From Streptomyces sp. DG1A-41 (GTDB lineage: Bacteria > Actinomycetota > Actinomycetes > Streptomycetales > Streptomycetaceae): a DNA stretch of 64,000 bases. The position numbers and the translations under genes are program-made. The notes under the pieces were generated by a model, which did not search any database, was not told the DNA's origin, and saw only the letters and a list, made by a program, of their open reading frames with translations. The DNA is taken from NCBI RefSeq assembly GCF_037055355.1, contig NZ_CP146350.1, forward strand, positions 1,945,001 through 2,009,000. The letters are read 5' to 3'. Every line of letters starts with the position of its first letter. The first letter of the stretch is position 1. Below, in pieces: positions 9,169 through 18,311 of this stretch.

Positions 9169-10527
9169 TCAGCCCTTCTGCTCGTTCCATTCCTTCTGGG
9201 CCTCGTTGAGCTGCTCGGCCATCTTGTCCAGGAAGTCCTTGGCGCTCATGTCGCCGAGCAGGACCTTCTGGAAGCTGGGCTCGTTGTCGGCCTTGGAGAT
9301 GGTGTTCCAGTCCGGCAGGTAGTACGGCAGCTGGACGATGGTGGTGGAGCCGTCGCTGAGGGCCTCGGCGGCGAGCTTGGTCGGCTCTGCCTTGGAGATC
9401 CAGGCGTCCTTGGCGGCTTCTGTGTGGGACGGGATGGCGCCGGCCGACTCGTTCCACTTGGAGTTGGCCTCGTGCGAGGCGGCGAACTCGATGAACTTCC
9501 AGGCGGCCTCCTTGTTCTTGGAGCTCTTGAACAGGCCGAGACCGTCGACGGGGTTGGAAACCTGGACGCGCTTGCCGCCGGGACCGGTGGGCTGCGGGAT
9601 GCCGCGGAACTTGTCGGTGCCGAGCGCCTTCACGTGGTCCTGGTAGGAGCCCAGGTTGTGGTTGAGCATTCCGATCGTGCCGGAGTCCCACTGGGAGACC
9701 ATCTTGGTGAAGTCGTTGTTGAGGTCGGCGGCCGGCGTGTACTTCTTGTACAGCCCGGCGTACTTCTCCAGCGCTTCGACGTTCTTCGGGTCGTTGAGGG
9801 TGGTCTTCTCGCCGCCGGCGTCCCAGAAGGACGTGATGCCGGACTGCCCGTACATGGCGTCCAGCGCCTGCGCGATGGAGCCCGCCCCGCCGCGGATGGT
9901 GTATCCGAACTGGTTCTTCTTGACGTTGGTGAGCTTCTCGGCGGCCTCGTAGAACGTGTCCCACGTGGTGGGCGCGTCCAGACCGGCCTTCTCGAACAGG
10001 TCGGTGCGGTAGTAGAGGGTGCCGTTGTTCGCGGAGGTCGGGATCGTGAACATGGTGTCGTCGGCGCCGCCGGCCACCTTGACCGACTCGACCATGCCCT
10101 CGTTGAGCTTGCCGTTGAGGGAGGACTTGGCAAGACGGCCCTCCAGCGGCTCCAGCGCGTCCTGCGCCGCGATGCCCGCGAGCATGGCCGCGCCGACGCC
10201 GCCGACGTCCGGCAGGCCGCCACCCTGGATGGCGGTGTCGTACTTGGACTGAACCTCGGTGGAGGGGATCCCGACGTACTCGACCTTGATGTCCGTGTTC
10301 GCCTTCTCGAAGTCGGCGATGATCTCCTTCCAGATGTCGGTGCGGACACCGCCGTTGTTGTCCCAGAAGACGATCTTCCCCTTGCCACTGCCCTCGGCTC
10401 CGCCACCGCCCCCGCCGCTGCCGTCGTCGCCGCAGGCGGTGGCGGTCAGGGCGAGCACGGCCCCCAGGGCGACGGCAGCCGACGTCCGGCGCCTTCCTGT
10501 GCTGGTGCTGCGATTGCTGATCTTCAT
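9169..10527 (-). CDS. Sugar-binding lipoprotein of an ABC importer
   Basis: A lipoprotein of 452 residues from the ATG at 10527; an upstream in-frame ATG at 10554 would add nine residues before a poor signal. The signal peptide ends with LTATAC, whose cysteine would be lipidated, followed by a glycine-rich spacer. The rest looks like a family 1 extracellular solute-binding protein (KIVFWDNNGG, GIPSTEVQSKYDTA, DTFYEAAEKLT). It sits between a pectin lyase-esterase gene and an acetylesterase gene, so an oligogalacturonide or rhamnogalacturonan fragment is the likely ligand. The matching permeases are probably the pair at 17412-19243 in the same locus. Confidence 0.85.
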   Translation of the reverse strand: MKISNRSTSTGRRRTSAAVALGAVLALTATACGDDGSGGGGGGAEGSGKGKIVFWDNNGGVRTDIWKEIIADFEKANTDIKVEYVGIPSTEVQSKYDTAIQGGGLPDVGGVGAAMLAGIAAQDALEPLEGRLAKSSLNGKLNEGMVESVKVAGGADDTMFTIPTSANNGTLYYRTDLFEKAGLDAPTTWDTFYEAAEKLTNVKKNQFGYTIRGGAGSIAQALDAMYGQSGITSFWDAGGEKTTLNDPKNVEALEKYAGLYKKYTPAADLNNDFTKMVSQWDSGTIGMLNHNLGSYQDHVKALGTDKFRGIPQPTGPGGKRVQVSNPVDGLGLFKSSKNKEAAWKFIEFAASHEANSKWNESAGAIPSHTEAAKDAWISKAEPTKLAAEALSDGSTTIVQLPYYLPDWNTISKADNEPSFQKVLLGDMSAKDFLDKMAEQLNEAQKEWNEQKG

Positions 10528-10578
10528 TGGTCGGCTCTCTTCTTCTGGATCCAACGGAGATGTGCAGGTGTGGGGGTG

Positions 10579-12582
10579 TCAGTGCCGGTCGTACGGCGCC
10601 CAGCCGTCCGACCCGTTCAGGTAGCGGGCGACGGTGTACGACGGTGCGTCGGCGTCACTCAGCTGCGGCCGGTCCTCCGTCACGGCCGCGCCGGGCCCGT
10701 AGTTGCCGTACTCGGCGAACCGTGCGTCCCGCCAGGAGAAGCCGCTCATGTCGGTCCACGGCGAGGCCTTGATCGCGGCGGGCAGCTTCGTGTCCCGGAT
10801 CAGCACCTGGGCGATGGCGTCCGGCTGGCCGCCCGGGTGCCAGGGCCGCCCCAGGTGGAACGACCCGGCGGGTGCGTCGCTGAGGATCTCCGACCGGGTG
10901 ATCAGGAACCCGTACGGGTTGTCCTTCCAGGTCGAGGCGGCGGTGATGTAGCCGTTGTTCGTCGCCGATCCCCGGCTCAGCGCCCGGATCACCGACCGCT
11001 CGATGACGGTGGTGGCCCGCCCGTAGATGAAGTCGACGTCGCCCTCGATGTACGAGTCGCGGACATAGACCCGGCTGACGGTGGTCAGCTTGGGGCTGTC
11101 GGTCATCAGGGTGTCCTGGTTGCCCAGGAACGCGGTGTCCTCGAAGACGATCCGGTCGCCGGTCGTCTTCATCGCCAGCGCCTGCTCGCCCTTCAGCTCG
11201 TGCGCGGCCTCGTCGAAGTCGTTGCTGAAGGTGAGGTTGCGTGCGGTGACGTCGTTCGCGGCGATCCGGACGGTCGCGCTCCCGGTGGAGCCGCCGTACT
11301 CGGCGGGCGTGTCGTAGACGATGACCGTGTCGGAGCGGTCCCGTCCAGTCCCCTGCAGCAGGATCTTCGGCTTGTCCGCGGGAACGAGCACCTTCTCGCG
11401 GTAGGTGCCGGGCGCGACCGCGATGGTCACCGGCACGTCGTTGCCGGCGGGCACGGCGTCCACGGCGGACTGCACGGTCGGGTACGCCGCGGGGACGTGC
11501 AGCGTCACCGCGTCGCCGATCCGCGGCTGCGGGCCGGAGAAGCGCTTGACCAGCGCGGGGACGGCCGCGGCCGGGTCGAGGCGGTAGCCGTAGAACGCCC
11601 GTGGATCAAAGGCGTCACCCCAGGCGTCGTGCCGCCCCGTGGTGTTCCTCAGGATCGAGCCGCGCTGCACCAGCTCGGCCGTGGCATCGGCCTGGTGGGG
11701 GTGCTGGACACCGTCGTAGTAGCTGTTCTCGATGACCATCTCGGTCCTGCCGCGCGCCCAGCTGCCGTACGTCCACTGCGGGTCGCCGTCGGCCACCTGA
11801 CGGGAGAAGTAGTTGTTGTACAGGTGCGCGTAGGCACAGTTGTCGGCGGACGGATTGCGCTGCTTCGTCCCCGTGAACCAGTTGTGGTCGATGGTGATCT
11901 GCGTCTTGGCGTTGTCGGTCCAGCCGATGCCGAACGCCTTGTTGTGGTCGGCGAACTGGTTGTAGGAGACGGTGATGTACTCGCTGTCCTTGCGCACGTC
12001 GAGCAGCCCGTCGCCCATGCGCGTGAAGCGGTTGTGGTCGATCCAGACGTGGTGGACGGAGTCCATCTGGATGGCGTCGAAGTCGGTGGTCTTGCCGTCC
12101 CAGTCGCCCTCGACGTAACTGTCCCGGATCGTCAGGTTGCGGATGATGACGTTGTGCGTGCCGGGCTTGAGGTGCAGCTCGCCGTGGACGATCTCGCCGG
12201 TGTCGCCCACGCCGATGATGGTCTTGTCGGACGCCACCACGATGTTCGAGCCGAAGGGTTCGACGGCGATCGAGCCCTTGACGCGGATGACGTACGGTTC
12301 CTCGGCCGCCGCGTATCGGGCCAGCGAGGCCTGGTCGGTGACCGTGACGACCTTGCCGCCCGCCCCTCCGGTGGTGCCGCCGGCGAGGGAGGCGAAACCG
12401 TGCGGCCGGTCGGTGAAGCGGTCGGCGGTCGTGGTGGCAGGCGTGGTCTGCGCCGTGTCCGCGGCGGGGGCGGCGGCCTTCGCCTCCCCCACCGCCCCCA
12501 GGGCCAGGGCGGCGACCAGGCCGAACACGGCGGCCATGGCTCTGCCGGATCCCGGCAAGCGCTTGCTACGGAGGTGCGTCAT
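10579..12582 (-). CDS. Bifunctional secreted pectate lyase-pectin methylesterase (PL1-CE8 fusion)
   Basis: From the ATG at 12582 (GGGAG upstream) this is 667 residues; longer in-frame starts add a sequence without signal-peptide character. After a Sec signal, a PL1 domain carries GGTTGGAGG (about 68-76), VWIDHNRF (about 179-186), DGLLDVRKDSEYITVSYNQF and QRNPSADNCAYAHLYNNYF. A CE8 domain starts near residue 350 and contains NQDTLM (about D480), GDVDFIYG (about D507) and LGRPW. One polypeptide could therefore remove methyl esters and cut the exposed chain. Its two halves differ from the stand-alone PL1 and CE8 genes nearby, so it is not a simple local fusion. Confidence 0.92.
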   Translation of the reverse strand: MTHLRSKRLPGSGRAMAAVFGLVAALALGAVGEAKAAAPAADTAQTTPATTTADRFTDRPHGFASLAGGTTGGAGGKVVTVTDQASLARYAAAEEPYVIRVKGSIAVEPFGSNIVVASDKTIIGVGDTGEIVHGELHLKPGTHNVIIRNLTIRDSYVEGDWDGKTTDFDAIQMDSVHHVWIDHNRFTRMGDGLLDVRKDSEYITVSYNQFADHNKAFGIGWTDNAKTQITIDHNWFTGTKQRNPSADNCAYAHLYNNYFSRQVADGDPQWTYGSWARGRTEMVIENSYYDGVQHPHQADATAELVQRGSILRNTTGRHDAWGDAFDPRAFYGYRLDPAAAVPALVKRFSGPQPRIGDAVTLHVPAAYPTVQSAVDAVPAGNDVPVTIAVAPGTYREKVLVPADKPKILLQGTGRDRSDTVIVYDTPAEYGGSTGSATVRIAANDVTARNLTFSNDFDEAAHELKGEQALAMKTTGDRIVFEDTAFLGNQDTLMTDSPKLTTVSRVYVRDSYIEGDVDFIYGRATTVIERSVIRALSRGSATNNGYITAASTWKDNPYGFLITRSEILSDAPAGSFHLGRPWHPGGQPDAIAQVLIRDTKLPAAIKASPWTDMSGFSWRDARFAEYGNYGPGAAVTEDRPQLSDADAPSYTVARYLNGSDGWAPYDRH
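12555..12566. promoter_or_regulatory. Perfect 12-bp palindrome with LacI-type core
   Basis: GCAAGCGCTTGC lies 16-27 bases inside the start of the PL1-CE8 gene. The AAGCGCTT core recurs at 19299-19306 in front of the permease operon. LacI-family operators often have this centre. An intragenic position near the start could act as a roadblock, but chance occurrence in GC-rich coding DNA is possible. Confidence 0.3.
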
Positions 12583-12613
12583 TGCGGCTCCCAACAGGCG
12601 GGGTGGTGATGGG

Positions 12614-14134
12614 TTACAGGGGTCTGATCCGGAACTGCGTGAAGGTGGCCGCGCCGGCGTGTGACTGTCCGGCGGGCGCGAGGGCGAACAGGCCGAGCAG
12701 GGCACCGACCCAGCGCCACGGGGTGGCGGCGAAGACCTGACCGGAGGGACGGAAACCGTCCCCGACGTCGCAGGAGAAGCGGCAGCGCGCCCCGGCGCCG
12801 ATCTCGATGCGCAGCCGGGCCCGGCCCTCGGGCGCCTCCCGGGGGTGCGCGGCGTCCCGCTCCTGCTCCGCGACCGCCTCGGCGAACCGGTGCACCAGAT
12901 GCACGGTCCCGTCCGCGCCCCGCTGGAGCCCGATCCAGCCGAACGCGTCTCCGAGCACCGCGAGTCCGGCCCGCGCGCCCGGTTCCTCGCTGTCGAGACA
13001 CAGGTCCACCTCGACCACGCAGGGGGTGCCGGGCAGCCGCTGCGTGAGCACGTGCGGCAGCCTGCGCAGGTCGTGCGCGTCGGCCGAGCGGACGCAGGTC
13101 AGCCGGAGCCCGTCGCCGGAGTGCTGGGTGGCCCAGCCGTCCTGCGGGTTGGCGGTCCACTGCCACTGGCGACCGAAGCGTCCGCCGGGGAAGTCGTCGT
13201 CGGTGGCGGGCCCGGCGGGCGGCTGCGGTGGCAGGTCGGGCCGTTGGTGCAGGGCGACGGGGGCGCCCTCGTGACCGAGCACGGGCCAGCCGTCCGCACC
13301 CCAGCGCATCGGCTGGAGGTGCACGACCCGGCCGTAGGCGCCGCGCTGCTGGAAGTGCAGGAACCAGTCCTCGCCGGACGGGGTGCGCACCCAGCCGCCC
13401 TGGTGCGGCCCGTTGACGTCGGTGTCCTTCTGCTCCAGGACGACTCTCTCCTCGTACGGCCCGAAGAAGCCGCGCGAGCGGAAGGCGCCCTGCCAGCCGG
13501 TCTCCACGCTCCCGGCGGGGGCGAGGATCCAGAACCAGCCGTCGTGCTTGTAAAGCTTGGGGCCTTCGAGGGTGAACCAGCCGGGTATGCGGTCGGCGTC
13601 GACGATCACCTTGCCCTCGTCGAGGAGTTCGGTGCCGTCGGGGTGCATCCGGTGCCCGGTGAGGCGGTTCTTGATGCCGGAGCGGGACTTGGCCCAGGCG
13701 TGGACCAGATAGGCCTCGCCGGTCTCGTCGTCCCAAAGGGGACAGGGATCGATCAGGCCCTTGCCGGCCTTCAGCAGGTGCGGGCGGGTCCAGGGGCCCC
13801 TGATCTCGGGGGCGTTGATTTGGAAGATGCCCTGGTCGGGGTCGCCCCAGAAGATCCAGAAGCGTTCGTCGTGGTACCTGAGGGACGGGGCCCAGACGCC
13901 GCAGTCGTGACGGGGCCTGGCGAACTCCTCCGCCGGTTCCAGGCGTTCGAGGGCGTGGCCGACCAGGGTCCAGTTGACCAGGTCGCGGGAGTGCAGCAGC
14001 GGCAGGCCGGGGGCGCGGCCGAAGCTGGAGGCGGTCAGGTAGAAGTCGTCGCCGACCCGCACGACGTCCGGGTCGGCCCAGTCGGCGTCGAGGATCGGGT
14101 TGCGGTACGTGACGTCGGTCTGCTCGGCGCTCAC
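12614..14134 (-). CDS. Intracellular GH43 family glycosidase
   Basis: A 506-residue protein without a signal peptide. The N-terminal propeller has NPILDADWADPDVVRVGDD with the catalytic base in ADPDV, LIDPCPLWDDETGEAYLVH, and an acid region FTLEGPKLYKHDGWFWI. The C-terminal third looks like the concanavalin-like domain of beta-xylosidase/exo-arabinanase GH43 enzymes (DDDFPGGRFGRQWQWT). It would trim imported arabino- or xylo-oligosaccharides in the cytoplasm. The GTG start overlaps the upstream stop as GTGA, indicating coupling with the PmoA-like and oxidoreductase genes. Confidence 0.85.
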   Translation of the reverse strand: MSAEQTDVTYRNPILDADWADPDVVRVGDDFYLTASSFGRAPGLPLLHSRDLVNWTLVGHALERLEPAEEFARPRHDCGVWAPSLRYHDERFWIFWGDPDQGIFQINAPEIRGPWTRPHLLKAGKGLIDPCPLWDDETGEAYLVHAWAKSRSGIKNRLTGHRMHPDGTELLDEGKVIVDADRIPGWFTLEGPKLYKHDGWFWILAPAGSVETGWQGAFRSRGFFGPYEERVVLEQKDTDVNGPHQGGWVRTPSGEDWFLHFQQRGAYGRVVHLQPMRWGADGWPVLGHEGAPVALHQRPDLPPQPPAGPATDDDFPGGRFGRQWQWTANPQDGWATQHSGDGLRLTCVRSADAHDLRRLPHVLTQRLPGTPCVVEVDLCLDSEEPGARAGLAVLGDAFGWIGLQRGADGTVHLVHRFAEAVAEQERDAAHPREAPEGRARLRIEIGAGARCRFSCDVGDGFRPSGQVFAATPWRWVGALLGLFALAPAGQSHAGAATFTQFRIRPL

Positions 14135-14976
14135 GGGCTCACCGCCTTCCGGACGAGGGACGCGGCCGCGTCCCGGTCGAGGCGGCCGTCGGCGACGACG
14201 GTGACGACGCGTCGTACGACGGTGTCACCGGGCGGGATCGGCAGCCGTTCGTCGTGGGCGAGGGACGAGCCCACACCCGGGTACTCCTCGGTGCGTACGA
14301 ACCACGGGTCACGCCGGGTCTGTCCGGTGGCTCCGGCGAAGACCAGCGTCCAGGTGGAGCCGGCCAGGGCGAGCCAGTCGGCGTGCCGTCCGTGGACCTC
14401 GGCCTCGCCCTCGGTGTCGGCGGTGAAGACGTCCGGGGCCCCGGATTCCTTGCGGGCCCGCCAGAAGAAGCCGCCGTAGGCCGCGCCCGGGCGGCCGTTG
14501 GTGGCGGGGCTGCCGATGGACAGCGGGTCCGGGGTGACGTTGGTGAGGGAGAAGGTGAGGTCCAGCGCCCAGGCGGAGGCGGTGAGTTCGGTGGCCGCGA
14601 CCGTGCGGCGTTCCCGCAGCAGCTCGCCTCCCGCGGCCACCCAGCGCAGCTCCTCCACGAAGCCGTCGGGGTCACGCAGCTGGAAGGTGGTGTGCCGCTG
14701 GGAACCGTGGTTGTCCAGCTCGGTCGGGCCCTGGTCTCGGACGAAGGTGCGCCCGCCCCAGAAGTTGTACCCCTCGACGTCGGGAACGGCGACACCGACG
14801 CCGAGGTGGTGTGTGTGGTCGGCCGGGCTGAGCTCGGTCACGGCCGTGCCCGCCAAGGTGGTGACGGGGTGCAGGTACGGGCGCGGGGACAGGCGCGCGG
14901 GCAGCTCGGGCCTGATGACGTACCGGCCGACCGGCCGGCCCGCGACGCGCAGGACCGCGGTGTCGGTGCCGGTCAC
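14131..14976 (-). CDS. PmoA-like protein (DUF6807)
   Basis: A 281-residue protein of the PmoA/DUF6807 type: DHTHHLGVGVAVPDVEGYNF, GPTELDNHGSQRHTTF, and a C-terminal LPIPPGDTVVRRVV. The fold is a beta-sandwich related to galactose-mutarotase-like domains; the catalytic role is not established. The start is the GTG at 14976 with AGAGGTGAG upstream, overlapping the oxidoreductase stop as GTGA. A longer frame to 15300 is antisense-like low-complexity and is not used. In many genomes this family neighbours Gfo/Idh oxidoreductases, as here, so the two probably act on the same sugar. Confidence 0.75.
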   Translation of the reverse strand: MTGTDTAVLRVAGRPVGRYVIRPELPARLSPRPYLHPVTTLAGTAVTELSPADHTHHLGVGVAVPDVEGYNFWGGRTFVRDQGPTELDNHGSQRHTTFQLRDPDGFVEELRWVAAGGELLRERRTVAATELTASAWALDLTFSLTNVTPDPLSIGSPATNGRPGAAYGGFFWRARKESGAPDVFTADTEGEAEVHGRHADWLALAGSTWTLVFAGATGQTRRDPWFVRTEEYPGVGSSLAHDERLPIPPGDTVVRRVVTVVADGRLDRDAAASLVRKAVSP

Positions 14977-16129
14977 CGGGTGCTCACCTCTTTCTGGCGT
15001 GCGGGCGGGAGCGCCCAGGGGGCACCCAGCTCGGAGTACAGGGAGAGGGTGTCTGCGGCGGCCGCGACCAGTCCGTCGATGCCGGGCACGACCCTGCGGT
15101 TCTCGCCGGGGACCCGGTGCCAGGCGGTGTCGGGCAGCGGGGCCGGGTCGGGGGCCTGCCGGATCGCCTCCACGACCTGCATGAAGGCGCCGGTCTCGTC
15201 CGGGGTGACCAGCAGGCCGGCCCGGTGGTGAGGTGCGCGACGAGGTTCTCCAACAGGTCGGTGCGGCCGTACTCGTACTCCTGCGGACCGTGGGCCGCAC
15301 GCTGGAGCAGCACCCTGTCCTGCTTGTACCAGAAGGTGATCCGGCCGCTGCTGCCGTGCACCAGGACGTACGGCTCGTCGGCCCGCTCGGCGCACAGGGT
15401 CGCGGCGACGGTGACCGGGTGGCCCTGCGCGGTGGTGACGCGGACGCAGGAGGTGTCGTCGGACTCGATGGCGTTGGCGCGCAGCAGCTCGGTCTCGATG
15501 GCGGTGACGTCCTCGGCGCGGGTGCTGCCGCCGAGGGCGAGGGCGGTGGCGACGGCGTGCGCGAGGGGGTTGGTCAGCGCCCCGTCGATCACGTCGACGC
15601 CGTTCAGCCGCCGCTTGCCCGCCCAGGGCGCCCGGTGGAAGTAGGCCTCGTCGCGCACCCAGGCACCGGCTCCGCCGAGCCCGACGAGCTGGCCGATCGC
15701 TCCCTGGGCGACCAGTTCGCGGACCGCGGGCAGGGCGTGCGAGCCCAGCGACTGGAACCCGATCTGGCAGGCGACACCGGCCTCGGCGACCCCGTCGGCC
15801 ATGCGGCGGTACTCGGCGTAGGAGGGGGCGGGCGGCTTCTCCAGGAGGATGTGGACGCCCTTGCGCGCGGCCGTCAGCGCGAGGTCGGTGTGCGTCGGTA
15901 TCGGCGTGCAGATCACCGCGATCCGGGCGCCGGTGGACTCCAGCAGCGCGCCGAAGTCGGCCGACTGCTCGGGGAGTTCGCCACCGAACTCGTCCTCGGT
16001 CAGCGGGGTCAGCTCGCAGATGCCCGCCAGCCGGACCAGCCCCGCGCGCTGGAGCCGGCGGATGTTCTCCACGTGCCAGCGGCCGTGGCCGCGGGCGCCG
16101 GCGAGGACGACGGGCAGGGGTGTGCTCAT
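14973..16129 (-). CDS. Gfo/Idh/MocA-family oxidoreductase with one frameshift
   Basis: The N-terminus has a Rossmann start (VVLAGARGHGRWHVENIRR) and the family motif EKPPA after ICTPIPTH. The frame holds to ENLVAHLTTG, then must move by one base at about 15220-15225 to continue as AGLLVTPDETGAFMQVVEAI and end at 14973. The uncorrected frame would end at 14984 with arginine/proline-rich sequence. The corrected stop forms a GTGA overlap with the PmoA gene, as at the other junctions, which supports the corrected reading. One missing base in a G/C run explains it. It is either a sequencing error or a recent mutation. The enzyme would oxidise or reduce a sugar using NAD(P). Confidence 0.75.
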
Positions 16130-17415
16130 GGGATCCTCCCCGCTCCCGCGCCGCGGACCACGGCCCGGTCGGCCGCCTCGGCGCTGTCGATCTTCGTGTG
16201 CAGAGTGGGTGTCCAGCCCACGTCGGCCGTCAGGTCGCGTTCGCTGCCCGAGTTGTAGGCGTTGTGGATCGCGAGCAGGTCGACCGGGTAGCCGTTGAAG
16301 AGGGTGCCGCTCTGGTGCAGGGCGTTGCCGTTCCAGCTCTTGACCAGGTCGGCCGCCTCGACGTGGCCGGGCGTGGTGAAGGCGTTGTTCTCAACGTAGA
16401 GGGCGGACTCGGTGCCCACGCCGAGGGAGTAGCGGTAGGGCGCGCCGTCGGGAACGACGTACCGGTTGTTGTAGAGGTGCACCTGACCGAAGCGGACCCT
16501 CGGCGCGCGCTGGACGACCGACGTGAACTCGTTGTGGTGCAGGGTGACCCGGAGCCTGCCCCGGTCGCTCGTCGCCGAGTCGCTGTTGCCGATGAGCATG
16601 GCCTTGTCGTGGTCGGCGAACCGGCTCCAGGAGACGGTGACCAGGTCGGAGCCGTTGGTGATGTCCAGCAGGCCGTCGTGGCGCAGGTAGTTGCGGCCGA
16701 AGTAGATGGGTTCCCTGTCGTCCGGGTGCCCCCTGTCGGAGAGCGTGACGTGGTCGACCCAGACGTGCGTGGCGCCGCGCAGCCAGATGTTGTCGTACGC
16801 GGTCTTCCAGTCGCCGAGGCCGCCGGTGTTGGGCTGCCAGACGGGGAAGCAGTCGTAGGCGTCGCGCAGGTCGAGGTTGCGGATGATGACATTGTCCGCG
16901 CCCTTGAGCTGGAGGCTGGCGCCCTTGAGGACCGCGCGGGAACCCAGCCCGACGATCGTGGTGTTGGAGCCGACGGTCAGCTCGACACGTTCGGCCTGCC
17001 GGGCCGCCGACGCCTGGCGGGCCTCCTCCTGCGGGCCGCTGGGCCTGGCCGAGCCCCAGGTGCGGGGATCGTAGGCGGCGAGGTACTTCTTCAGGCTGTA
17101 GCCGTCTGTGGCGTAGTCGGCGCAGTCCAGGCGGTCGCCGTCGTCGTCTGTGTTGGCGTCGATGGTCCCGGCGATCTTGATGATCTTCGGAATGTCGCTG
17201 CCGCCGTCCAGGGCGCGCACCAGCTCGGCTCGGTCGGTCACGGTGTGGACGTGGGCGTCGTCGGCCGCGGCACCGCCGGTGGTACCGCCCTCGGCCGCCG
17301 CCCAGCCGTCGTTCGCGGGCAGGGTGTCGCGGCTGATGTCCCGGGCCTCGGCGTGCGCGGGGACGCACAGCAGTCCCAGCAGGCCGGCGGTCACGACGAG
17401 GTGACGTGCTCTCAT
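16126..17415 (-). CDS. Secreted pectate lyase, PL1
   Basis: A 429-residue lyase from the ATG at 17415, which overlaps the permease stop as ATGA and has GAAGGG upstream. A Sec signal (RHLVVTAGLLGLLCVPAHA) precedes GGTTGGAA, THVWVDHVTLSDRGHP, HDGLLDITNGSDLVTVSW and QRAPRVRFGQVHLYNN. It is the closest relative of the lyase at 6844-8154. Its stop overlaps the oxidoreductase start as ATGA. A secreted enzyme embedded between importer and intracellular genes shows that export, uptake and metabolism are expressed as one unit. Confidence 0.92.
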   Translation of the reverse strand: MRARHLVVTAGLLGLLCVPAHAEARDISRDTLPANDGWAAAEGGTTGGAAADDAHVHTVTDRAELVRALDGGSDIPKIIKIAGTIDANTDDDGDRLDCADYATDGYSLKKYLAAYDPRTWGSARPSGPQEEARQASAARQAERVELTVGSNTTIVGLGSRAVLKGASLQLKGADNVIIRNLDLRDAYDCFPVWQPNTGGLGDWKTAYDNIWLRGATHVWVDHVTLSDRGHPDDREPIYFGRNYLRHDGLLDITNGSDLVTVSWSRFADHDKAMLIGNSDSATSDRGRLRVTLHHNEFTSVVQRAPRVRFGQVHLYNNRYVVPDGAPYRYSLGVGTESALYVENNAFTTPGHVEAADLVKSWNGNALHQSGTLFNGYPVDLLAIHNAYNSGSERDLTADVGWTPTLHTKIDSAEAADRAVVRGAGAGRIP

Positions 17416-18311
17416 CCCTTCACCGCCCCGGCGCTGAACCCGGTGATCAGCCACTTCTGGATGAAGGCGAACACGATCACCACGGGCACGGCCGCGATGA
17501 TGCCGCCCGCGGCGAGGGCACCGAGGTCGACGCTGTCCGCGCCCATCAGGGTGTTGAGGCCGACCGGGATGGTCTGCTTCTGCTGGTTGTTGAGGAACAT
17601 CAGGGCGAACAGGAAGTGGTTCCAGGAGTGCACGAAGGCGAAGGAGCCGACGGCGATCAGACCGGGCCGCAGCAGTGGCAGCACGACGATCCGGAAGGCC
17701 TTGAACCGGTTGCAGCCGTCGACCCAGGCGGCCTCCTCCAGGGAGTACGGCACGTTCTTGATGAAGTTGCTGATCAGGATCATGGACAGCGGCAGCTGGA
17801 AGACGGTCTCGGCGATGATGACGCTGCCCAGCGAGTTGATCATCTGCAGCTCGGCGAAGATCTCGAACAGCGGGACCAGCAACAGCGCGCCCGGCACGAA
17901 CTGGGAGCACAGCAGGGCCAGCATGAAGACCTGCTTGACCCTGAAGTTGAACCGGGCGAGGGCGTAGCCCCCCGCCAGCGCGACCAGGGTCGTCATCACC
18001 AGCGTGGCGACACCGACGAGCACGCTGTTCTGGAAGTAGACGCCGAAGCTGCGCTCCGTCCACACCTTCTCGAAGTGGTCGAAGGTCATCGGCCAGGGCA
18101 CCAGCGAGGTGGAGCCGGCCGGGCGCAGCGAGAACAGCAGGATCCAGTAGAACGGGATCAGCGTGAAGACGAGGTAGATGCCCAGGGGCAGGTAGATCTG
18201 CCAGCGGGGCGCCTCGTCCCAGGCGCGGCGGGACTTGCCCGCCGGCCGCGGCGGTTCCGGGGTGGCGGGTGCGGGGGCGGGCTCGGCCTTGGTGGCCATC
18301 TTGGTGCTCAC
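17412..18311 (-). CDS. ABC sugar importer permease, MalG-type
   Basis: A 299-residue inner-membrane protein with about six hydrophobic segments and the permease EAA loop SLEEAAWVDGCNRFKAF. It ends with the typical short cytoplasmic tail. The start is the GTG at 18311 (GGAGG upstream), overlapping the partner permease as GTGA; an ATG at 18299 is an alternative. It pairs with the next gene to form the channel of the oligosaccharide importer of the pectin locus. No ATPase gene is present nearby, so a shared ATPase such as MsiK is likely to energise it. Confidence 0.9.
   Translation of the reverse strand: MSTKMATKAEPAPAPATPEPPRPAGKSRRAWDEAPRWQIYLPLGIYLVFTLIPFYWILLFSLRPAGSTSLVPWPMTFDHFEKVWTERSFGVYFQNSVLVGVATLVMTTLVALAGGYALARFNFRVKQVFMLALLCSQFVPGALLLVPLFEIFAELQMINSLGSVIIAETVFQLPLSMILISNFIKNVPYSLEEAAWVDGCNRFKAFRIVVLPLLRPGLIAVGSFAFVHSWNHFLFALMFLNNQQKQTIPVGLNTLMGADSVDLGALAAGGIIAAVPVVIVFAFIQKWLITGFSAGAVKG

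Noticed and set aside
5056..12609. Very long plus-strand open frames (980 and 1493 codons) across the pectin genes
   Set aside because: They lie antisense to recognisable lyase and esterase genes, have Val/Gly/Arg-rich low-complexity translation and no domains; typical GC-rich shadows.
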